Assembly: GCA_028869135.1 (NCBI GenBank)
Contig: JAGWTC010000007.1
Coordinates: 1-64,000 of the forward strand
Length of the DNA stretch: 64,000 nucleotides
Reading direction: 5' to 3'
From: Rhodocyclaceae bacterium
GTDB lineage: Bacteria > Pseudomonadota > Gammaproteobacteria > Burkholderiales > Rhodocyclaceae
How positions within the stretch are numbered: the stretch's first letter is position 1; each line of letters opens with the position of its first letter. Both the position numbers and the translations under genes were made by a program. Positions 58,554 through 64,000 of the stretch are shown piece by piece. The notes under the pieces are model-generated. The model was not told the DNA's origin, did no database searches, and worked only from the letters and a program-made list of their open reading frames with translations.

Positions 58554-59240
58554 ATGCGTAGAAATCTGTTTTCGGCGTGTCTGCTTGCCACCGCCATTGC
58601 AATGGGCAATGCAGCCCTGGCGCTCGATCTGGCCGACGTCAGCCAGGGCGAGGCTACTTCCGGGCTCAAGGAAACCTTGACGCGGGCCTCGTCGGCTGCG
58701 GTGTCGAAACTGGGCGCGGCCGACGGTTTCCTGAACAACCCCCGCGTGCATATTCCCTTGCCCGATGGCCTCAAGCAGGCAAAGTCGGCCATGAAGCTGC
58801 TGGGCAAGGGCGATCAGTTCGACCAGCTCGAAGTCAGCATCAACCGGGCGGCGGAGGCGGCCATGCCGGAGGCCAGGAAGCTGCTGATCGACGCAGTGAA
58901 AAACATGTCCGTGCAGGACGCAAAAGGCATCCTGAGCGGCGGCGACGATGCGGTAACGCAGTTTTTCCGCAGCAAGACCGAAGTGGCCCTGGGCCAGAAA
59001 TTCCTTCCTGTGGTGAAAAACGCGACCGACCGTGTCGGCCTTGCCCAGCAGTACAACAAGTTGGCCGATCAGGCCGCTTCGTTCGGTGTGGGCAAGAAGG
59101 AAGATGGAAAAATCGAAAACTATGTGACGCGCAAGGCCCTCGACGGCCTGTTCCTGACGCTGGCCGAAGAGGAAAAGGCCATACGTCAGGATCCGGTCGG
59201 CACCGGCTCCAACTTGCTCAAGAAAATATTCGGTGGCTGA
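58554..59240 (+). CDS. DUF4197 family exported protein
   Basis: 228 aa from the ATG at 58554, with GGGAGGA 5 bases upstream. The signal peptide is MRRNLFSACLLATAIAMGNAALA. The mature part is an all-helical DUF4197 domain: GLKETLTRASSAAVSKLGAADG, NPRVHIPLPDGLKQAK, AKGILSGGDDAVTQFFRSKT and YVTRKALDGLF. Function not known; members occur widely in Proteobacteria and Bacteroidetes. Confidence 0.92.
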   Translation: MRRNLFSACLLATAIAMGNAALALDLADVSQGEATSGLKETLTRASSAAVSKLGAADGFLNNPRVHIPLPDGLKQAKSAMKLLGKGDQFDQLEVSINRAAEAAMPEARKLLIDAVKNMSVQDAKGILSGGDDAVTQFFRSKTEVALGQKFLPVVKNATDRVGLAQQYNKLADQAASFGVGKKEDGKIENYVTRKALDGLFLTLAEEEKAIRQDPVGTGSNLLKKIFGG

Positions 59241-59305
59241 GCTTCGGGAACTTAGCGGGCCGGCCTCTCTCTGATCAATTCTGTCCCCATGCCAAAGGCC
59301 ACATC

Positions 59306-60391
59306 ATGAACCCACCTGCCGCTTTGCACGATCTGGGCCAGAGTCTCTGGCTCGACAATATCACCCGCGAAATGCTCGATGACGGCAGCCTCAAGCGTTA
59401 CATCGAGACCCTGTCGGTCACCGGGCTCACCTCCAACCCCAGTATTTTCGACAACGCCATCGGCAACACCGCCGCCTACGACGAGGCGATCCGCACCAAA
59501 GCCAGGGCCGGCCTATCCGGCGAAAGCCTGTTCAACGAGCTGGCGCTGGAGGATTTGCGCCGCGCCGCCGATTTATTCCGGCCGATCCACGATGCCACGC
59601 AAGGAGTGGATGGTTGGGTTTCGATGGAAGTGTCGCCGCTATTGGCCGACGATACGGCGGGTACCGTCGCTGCCGCCAGATCGATTCACGATCAGGCCAT
59701 GCGCGTGAACCTGTTCGTCAAGATTCCGGGAACGCCCGCCGGCATCTCTGCCATCGAAGAGTCGATATTCGCCGGCGTGCCGGTGAATATAACCCTGCTG
59801 TTCTCGCGCGAGCAGTACCTTGCTTCTGCGGAGGCCTATATGCGGGGGCTTGAACGCCGTCACGCCGCCGGTTTGGCGCTGGATATTCCGTCCGTCGCAT
59901 CGCTCTTCGTCAGCCGCTGGGACGTGGCCGTCGCCGGCAAGGTGCCGGAGCGGCTCGTGAACAAGCTGGGTATCGCCATCGGCGCTCGCACCTATCGCGC
60001 CTATCGCGAGCTGCTGGCTTCCGCGCGCTGGAAACGCCTCGAAGCCGCCGGTGCCAAGCCGCAACGCCTGTTGTGGGCGAGCACGGGCACCAAGGATCCG
60101 AATGCGTCCCCCATTCTGTACGCCGAGGCCTTTGCCGTGCCGGATACGATCAATACCCTTCCGGAAAAGACCTTGCTGGCGCTGGCCGCTCACACAGGGG
60201 AGCTGAATCATGAGCTGGCTTCCGCCAGTGCCGCTGGAGAAACCGTATTGTCGGCCTACGAGGCTGTCGGCGTCGGCATTCACGCGCTGGCCGAGCGTTT
60301 GCAGCGGGAGGGCGCCGAGGCCTTCGTCAAATCATGGCAGCAGATGTTGCAGCGCATCGAGCAAAAAAGCGAGGCGCTGACCGCGGCTTGA
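59306..60391 (+). CDS. tal: transaldolase
   Basis: 361 aa from the ATG at 59306. Non-oxidative pentose phosphate pathway, transferring dihydroxyacetone units. Motifs: LWLDNITREMLDDGSLKRYI, TGLTSNPSIFDNAI, VSMEVSPLLADD, the Schiff-base Lys in NLFVKIPGT and PVNITLLFS. The length places it in the longer subfamily of bacterial transaldolases, found alone or fused to phosphoglucose isomerase. It is the last clearly core gene before the accessory right end. Confidence 0.95.
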   Translation: MNPPAALHDLGQSLWLDNITREMLDDGSLKRYIETLSVTGLTSNPSIFDNAIGNTAAYDEAIRTKARAGLSGESLFNELALEDLRRAADLFRPIHDATQGVDGWVSMEVSPLLADDTAGTVAAARSIHDQAMRVNLFVKIPGTPAGISAIEESIFAGVPVNITLLFSREQYLASAEAYMRGLERRHAAGLALDIPSVASLFVSRWDVAVAGKVPERLVNKLGIAIGARTYRAYRELLASARWKRLEAAGAKPQRLLWASTGTKDPNASPILYAEAFAVPDTINTLPEKTLLALAAHTGELNHELASASAAGETVLSAYEAVGVGIHALAERLQREGAEAFVKSWQQMLQRIEQKSEALTAA

Positions 60392-60405
60392 GCGAGAGGA
60401 CAGTC

Positions 60406-60457
60406 CAATAAAAAACGGGACTGTCGAGCCGGCCTCTCGCTTAACGTGTTGTTGAGC
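60406..60457 (+). repeat. left inverted repeat flanking the CoiA-like gene
   Basis: It starts CAATAAAAAACGGGAC and ends ACGTGTTGTTGAGC. It matches the reverse complement of 61736-61789: the first 16 bases are identical, CGGCC and GTGTTGTT blocks recur, with several mismatches and small gaps between. It lies 14 bp after the tal stop, inside a larger fold (GCGAGAGG 60392-60399 with CCTCTCGC 60433-60440). Confidence 0.6.
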
Positions 60458-60590
60458 AGAGGCTGAACAGGTAAAGGCGACAACTCAAAAACGGTGAGGC
60501 CCTCTAACGAACCTTGCGTTTTCTATTTTTTCTATTGGATCACTGGTTGGCAGGCCTTGATTGCGGAGTTGTGAGCTTCTTAGGTTGTTC

Positions 60591-61646
60591 TTACTCGAAC
60601 ACCCAAGCACCGTGGCCGGTTGAAAGCCTGTTGAAGGGCACCAAGCTGGTAGGCTGCCCCTCTGCCGAGTAGAGCGCCTTACGCACCTTCTCGCCGATAT
60701 GAAAATTGTTCTGAGGTGCACCGCAGTGGGGGCACATGCCGCAATGTGGCCAGTTGGCATGTTTACCTTTGACCTCGCCCGGTTTCAGGATGGTGTTGAT
60801 GCCTGCCGAGCGCAGCTCATCGTTCGTCACGACCTCGAGTACCTCCTTCAGCGCATTAGCTAAAAATGAGACCGTGAAGGCTCGCGGGTGCCACTCCTCG
60901 CCTGGATCATCGCCAATCTCTATCCCCTCGATGTGGCCGAAGGCGTGCTTCACTGGCTGGCGGCAGGCCCAGCAGGTATCCTCCATTACTTCGATGTGCA
61001 CGGGCTTGTTCACTAGGGGAACGTCCCATCGCAATCGCTTTGCCAGTAGGCCGGCAATGAAGTCCGGTAGGGGGGAGTCGAAGTCGGCGACCAGTGGCAC
61101 TTGCCCCGACTCGAATGCAGACAAGCTGAAGGCGGGAAGGCTTTTACTATGGCGAGGCAGCAGTTTCCGGTGGCGCTGAGCGTAGAACCAGGCAGCACGG
61201 ATGCCAGATGCTTGGTAGCGTTCTTGACGCATGCGCAGCTCATGCTTGGTTTGTTGTGACATCTGGACCTCGAATACCACTTGCGCCGATCCTTTCTGGC
61301 AATGGACGTCAGCAACCCAATTCTCGCCAATGGGGGTCCGCCCTCGTAATTCAGTGGTCACTGTCCAGCCGGCGCGCGTGGCGGCAGTGGCGATGAGTTC
61401 TTTGCACCAGAGATGCTCATCGCTCTCGGGTGCGGAGGTGCATTCACCACGGTGAGCATGGGCGAAGAACTTGGTGCCCTTTGAGCTGATCTTCGGGATC
61501 GCGGCACTGTCGCAGCAGGGCATGCGTAGGCCTTGCGCCCGATACTCAGCTTTGAGTTGAGCCCATCGGGTGCTGTCGAATTCATAGGCCTGCAAGCTGC
61601 CAGTTGGGCTTACTGCACGAAGGGGCATGCCGACATCGTAACGCAC
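60591..61646 (-). CDS. CoiA-like / PD-(D/E)XK nuclease-family protein with zinc ribbon
   Basis: 351 aa from the GTG at 61646 (GGGGAAG upstream); ATG 61628 is the alternative. The N-terminal FFAHAHRGECTSAPES includes Cys/His ligands, followed by EHLWCKELIATAATRAGW. WVADVHC and FEVQMSQQ match the Asp and E-x-Q of the CoiA nuclease core, and GIRAAWFYA closes it. The C-terminal part has CWACRQP and CGMCPHCGAP zinc knuckles. CoiA assists DNA uptake in Gram-positive competence. Here a defence or mobile-element role is as likely. It is isolated between inverted repeats, codon use seems more A/T-rich than its neighbours, and no competence genes are near. Confidence 0.7.
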   Translation of the reverse strand: MRYDVGMPLRAVSPTGSLQAYEFDSTRWAQLKAEYRAQGLRMPCCDSAAIPKISSKGTKFFAHAHRGECTSAPESDEHLWCKELIATAATRAGWTVTTELRGRTPIGENWVADVHCQKGSAQVVFEVQMSQQTKHELRMRQERYQASGIRAAWFYAQRHRKLLPRHSKSLPAFSLSAFESGQVPLVADFDSPLPDFIAGLLAKRLRWDVPLVNKPVHIEVMEDTCWACRQPVKHAFGHIEGIEIGDDPGEEWHPRAFTVSFLANALKEVLEVVTNDELRSAGINTILKPGEVKGKHANWPHCGMCPHCGAPQNNFHIGEKVRKALYSAEGQPTSLVPFNRLSTGHGAWVFE

Positions 61647-61735
61647 AGTTACTTCCCCATACTCGTCTTTGCTTCCCTAGCGACACTCACGAGATTCTTG
61701 TTGGATACATGGCGATTTTGTACAAGGAGCCCCTC

Positions 61736-61789
61736 GCGTAACAACACGCTAAGTAAGGGGCCGGGACCGATGGGTCCCGTTTTTTATTG
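61736..61789 (-). repeat. right inverted repeat flanking the CoiA-like gene
   Basis: Reverse complement begins CAATAAAAAACGGGAC, as the left copy does, and both end in GTGTTGTT plus a GC-rich tail. The distance between outer ends is 1,384 bp. This copy also contains the terminator hairpin at 61762-61785. Confidence 0.6.
61762..61785 (+). terminator. terminator-like hairpin at the right repeat
   Basis: CGGGACC, GATG, GGTCCCG followed by six T. It points right, with no plus-strand gene before it in this segment except tal 1.4 kb upstream, so it may be a displaced tal terminator or belong to the repeat. The remaining 61647-61930 shows no gene. Confidence 0.7.
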
Positions 61790-61930
61790 CCGTGCCACTG
61801 TCGCCGTGTTTTACAGTAGCGCCAGCGTTTAAATATAACTTGTTGAAATTATTTGAATTTAATTCATGGTAGGTAAATTGCTTTATCCGCTTTCGATGGA
61901 TATTTCATGTTGTTCAAACAGGAGAAGGCA

Positions 61931-62497
61931 ATGAAGTGGATGACAAAGACATTGGCGATTGCATGCTGCGGTGCTTTCACCGCGCTGCCGGCATCGGCCG
62001 CTTATATCAATATCGACGACAGTAACGCGAACACGATTACGATCACTGCCGGGGACTTCGAACAAGGCTTCTCGGTCAACGGCAGCCTGCTGACTTCGGG
62101 GCTCGGGAACAGCGGCTCGCTGACCCTGGCCGACGGCGGATTCACCATCAGCGGTAGCTGGATCGATCTTGGCGCCGCCAACGGTGCGCGCGTCGATCTG
62201 CTGTTTGCCTTGCTCGGCAATCTCGGGTTCACCACGAGCGGTATCGAATTCGGCGCCACCTCGGATGGGCAGGTCGGCACCTTGTCCGGCAGCTTCGGCG
62301 GCTATGTCGATCCGAGCATGTATTTCTCGACCTCGCTGCCGACGCTGGTGCAGAACGGGCAGATCGGCTATGCGGGCATGCCTTTCCTCAGCGTCTCCTT
62401 TGTTTCGGAAGCGGTTCCGGAGCCGGGCAGCCTCGCTTTGGCCGGTATTGCGCTGGCCGGCGTCGGTGCGCTTCGCCGCAGGAAGATGGCCGCCTAA
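61931..62497 (+). CDS. PEP-CTERM sorting-domain exoprotein
   Basis: 188 aa from the ATG at 61931 (AGGAGAAGG upstream). Signal peptide MKWMTKTLAIACCGAFTALPASA. The mature part is a Gly/Ser/Asn-rich beta protein (GLGNSGSLTLADGGFTISGS). The C-terminus is VPEPGSLALAGIALAGVGAL followed by RRRK, the PEP-CTERM tripartite signal. Such proteins are cleaved by exosortase (EpsH/XrtA type) and exported with exopolysaccharide. No exosortase or EPS genes are in the window. Confidence 0.93.
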   Translation: MKWMTKTLAIACCGAFTALPASAAYINIDDSNANTITITAGDFEQGFSVNGSLLTSGLGNSGSLTLADGGFTISGSWIDLGAANGARVDLLFALLGNLGFTTSGIEFGATSDGQVGTLSGSFGGYVDPSMYFSTSLPTLVQNGQIGYAGMPFLSVSFVSEAVPEPGSLALAGIALAGVGALRRRKMAA

Positions 62498-62512
62498 TTC
62501 CTTTCTCCGGTC

Positions 62513-62548
62513 AAATAAAAACGGGACCTTGCGGTCCCGTTTTTATTT
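62513..62548. terminator. 16-bp perfect-stem terminator of the PEP-CTERM gene
   Basis: AAATAAAAACGGGACC, TTGC, GGTCCCGTTTTTATTT: symmetrical, with T-runs on both strands. Confidence 0.95.
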
Positions 62549-62858
62549 GCAGCCTTGATGTTCTTCGTTAATTAAGTCTTAACGGCATGGTACCTGGTTG
62601 CAAGGCATGGCGTCAGGTAGGACCGGGAGCGGTTGCCGGCAAGGTCTTAACTTTTGGTCCGAAATGGGCGGGAGCAGGCTCGCCTCAAATAATTATGTCT
62701 TAACGCGAGGCGTTGTTTTCTTGCTCGGCATTTCCTGAAACTGAGCAATTAGCCAAAAAAGGCGAGATATTGAGCAATGAGAATTCTCGTTAACTCGGCA
62801 GCTCATGCCATGAGCCTTTCCGGGAATAGCCTTGTCTCTCCTGAATGAAGGAGCCATC
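62549..62858. promoter_or_regulatory. 310-bp intergenic region with GTCTTAAC repeats and palindromes
   Basis: No gene seen. GTCTTAAC occurs at 62576-62583, 62644-62651 and 62698-62705. Palindromes GAGAATTCTC (62779-62788) and GCTCATGCCATGAGC (62801-62815, one central base) lie 44-80 bp before the next ATG. These look like regulator sites for the unknown gene at 62859. Confidence 0.5.
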
Positions 62859-63281
62859 ATGGATTCCTTGGAAGACAAGCTGACGCAATTGCTGCCCCAA
62901 TCATTGGACGACATCATCCGGTCCAACCGAGACAAGGCAGAACTCCATTTTTCGACAGACGAGGAAATCAATCCCCTGTGTTGCCCGATAGTCGGAGGGC
63001 TAGCCAAGGGCCGGATCGCTGATTGGGCTTTTATTACATTGTGTATAACGGAGACCCAGCAGCACCTTGTTTATTTGGTCGGGTTTAACCAGACGGAAAA
63101 ATGCACCTGGATGACCTCCGTCGTGACTGGCATCGGACATGGGAAGGTCACAACCGCTCGTGGCTCAATCTACGAACTCGTCGGGGACAGTACGCTGGAT
63201 GTCGATTTGCTTCATATCTGCGCCACTTTTCATCTCTGGGGTGTGGGTCGGTATCTGGGCATGCCTCACATCTTTTATTGA
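62859..63281 (+). CDS. hypothetical protein, 140 aa
   Basis: ATG 62859 with GAAGGAG 6 bases upstream. MDSLEDKLTQLLPQSLDDII, a Cys pair in NPLCCPIVGG, then alternating hydrophobic strands (ADWAFITLCITETQQHLVYL) and an aromatic C-terminus. No signal peptide or recognised motif; probably cytosolic and alpha/beta. It is convergent with hipA (19-bp gap) and lies beyond three GTCTTAAC repeats. I do not recognise the family, and a link with hipA is not established. Confidence 0.7.
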   Translation: MDSLEDKLTQLLPQSLDDIIRSNRDKAELHFSTDEEINPLCCPIVGGLAKGRIADWAFITLCITETQQHLVYLVGFNQTEKCTWMTSVVTGIGHGKVTTARGSIYELVGDSTLDVDLLHICATFHLWGVGRYLGMPHIFY

Positions 63282-63300
63282 GAGCGCGCGCCGTAAATCC

Positions 63301-64000
63301 TTAAAGCGTGTCGCTTTTAATGCGGCCGATCATGTCCGGAATGATGATATGCATGATGGATCGCAGCAGGCGCATTTCGGCCTCAAGATAGGCTCCGACA
63401 GTTCCTCGATCCGTTGCTCTCTCGAGATGGTCTGCGTTTTCCTGCTTTACCTCCTCAAAGAGGCGCTCGGCCTCTACGGGCAAACGGCGTAGGATCTGGT
63501 CGAGATGCCGCTCCGCAACCCCTTTGGGCAGACCAAGGTGAATGCCCGCATTTAATAAGGCATCTCGGTTTATCGCACTGAAGCGAACTGTCTCTCCCAG
63601 AGATAAGGCCAGCTCGGTATCAGGCCAGGTCACCCGCCCCTCGGCCGCTAAAGCTTTTGTCTCATAAACCGCGGTACTGAGAAGATCATAGGCCGGCGCG
63701 ATGCGAACCCCTTCATGGTCAACCAAGAACGATATATTTTTGAGGTGATTGTCCGAGTTGCCGATCAGGCAATTGAAGACCAGCCATTTGTACAGCTCAA
63801 TTCTTGCGCGGACTACTTGGCGGCACTCATTGATCGCCGCAATCAAGGAGTCGAGATTGGCGGCGTTGTACTTGAACTGACGCGGCTTGTTCAACAACTG
63901 GCAAGTGTCGATCGCGTGCAATCGCTTAACGCGACCATTCTTCGCCTCTACACGATCAAATCGTTTAACCAGATAGACAGGCTCAGGAACATACATGCGC
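63301..64000 (-). CDS. hipA: HipA-family toxin kinase, C-terminal part (N-terminus outside window)
   Basis: Open frame from the right edge of the window to the stop at 63301, at least 233 codons. HipA features: YLVKRFDR, LHAIDTCQLLN, catalytic NSDNHLKNIS (N-x-D-N-H) and the metal-binding APAYDLLSTAVY. The fold is a Ser/Thr-protein kinase; E. coli HipA phosphorylates glutamyl-tRNA synthetase and causes persistence. The upstream hipB antitoxin and the N-terminal domain are beyond the edge. The C-terminus IIPDMIGRIKSDTL is about as long as in other members. Confidence 0.9.
   Translation of the reverse strand, partial: RMYVPEPVYLVKRFDRVEAKNGRVKRLHAIDTCQLLNKPRQFKYNAANLDSLIAAINECRQVVRARIELYKWLVFNCLIGNSDNHLKNISFLVDHEGVRIAPAYDLLSTAVYETKALAAEGRVTWPDTELALSLGETVRFSAINRDALLNAGIHLGLPKGVAERHLDQILRRLPVEAERLFEEVKQENADHLERATDRGTVGAYLEAEMRLLRSIMHIIIPDMIGRIKSDTL

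Overview
The window is a GC-rich stretch of a betaproteobacterial chromosome, most likely from the Rhodocyclales (Sulfuritalea/Sterolibacterium/Azoarcus-like). That placement is an inference. It rests on the assimilatory sulfate cluster cysI-DUF934-cysH-cysD-cysN behind a TauE permease, on the co-occurrence of Bpt and Aat transferases, on a PEP-CTERM exoprotein, and on the order thrS-infC-rpmI-rplT-pheS-pheT-ihfA-merR followed by a tRNA. Most of the window is core genome. Coding density is high and many genes overlap by 4 bp (ATGA or GTGA).

Layout. 1-9.7 kb: 5' end of a flagellin gene, a DHH phosphoesterase, an orphan GspE/PilB ATPase, a rhomboid protease, a membrane/TPR protein, DUF1841, nth, an RnfB/RsxB-like ferredoxin and dsbB. 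9.7-15.9 kb: sulfate assimilation operon on the minus strand, ATP sulfurylase CysDN, a [4Fe-4S] APS reductase, DUF934, siroheme sulfite reductase and TauE. 16-19.2 kb: pyrD, the N-degron transferases bpt and aat, and an NlpC/P60 hydrolase. 19.2-27.1 kb: tRNA-Val(GAC), a threonine-rich leader peptide with an attenuator ahead of thrS, infC with an AUC start, rpmI, rplT, pheST, ihfA, a MerR regulator and tRNA-Pro(GGG).

27.1-35.1 kb is the most coherent accessory region. A B12-binding MerR regulator of the LitR/CarH photoreceptor type is divergent from an eight-gene operon: FAD oxidoreductase, DUF1365, a cyclopropane-fatty-acid-synthase-like methyltransferase, a chalcone-isomerase-like protein, a GPH/MFS transporter, a DUF3833 lipoprotein, an SDR and an NTF2-like protein. 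The shared control region carries a sigma70-type promoter bracketed by two copies of TTTGT-N5-ACAAA. The gene content resembles the light/singlet-oxygen operons of other proteobacteria that modify membrane lipids (furan or cyclopropane fatty acids). 35-41 kb holds signalling genes (BdlA-like PAS-PAS-MCP, EAL phosphodiesterase, HTH-REC regulator, HDOD protein), SUMT and a metallo-hydrolase.

42.5-46.1 kb is the second region to look at. It has a very short type IV pilin (61 aa precursor), then a secreted Cys-containing protein, an ABC permease, a membrane-anchored helical-repeat protein and an ABC ATPase. This order recalls the Geobacter/Myxococcus PilA-N, PilA-C, PilI, PilG, PilH arrangement. 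After it come gph, sixA, a CYTH-CHAD protein, a large hybrid histidine kinase, clpA/clpS (partners of aat/bpt), a cold-shock gene with a long leader, icd, rluE, small exported proteins, DUF192, DUF4197 and transaldolase.

The right end (60.4-64 kb) looks accessory. A CoiA-like nuclease gene lies between imperfect inverted repeats of about 50 bp. Next are a PEP-CTERM protein, an unknown 140-aa protein preceded by three GTCTTAAC repeats and palindromes, and the 3' part of a hipA toxin-kinase gene that runs off the window.
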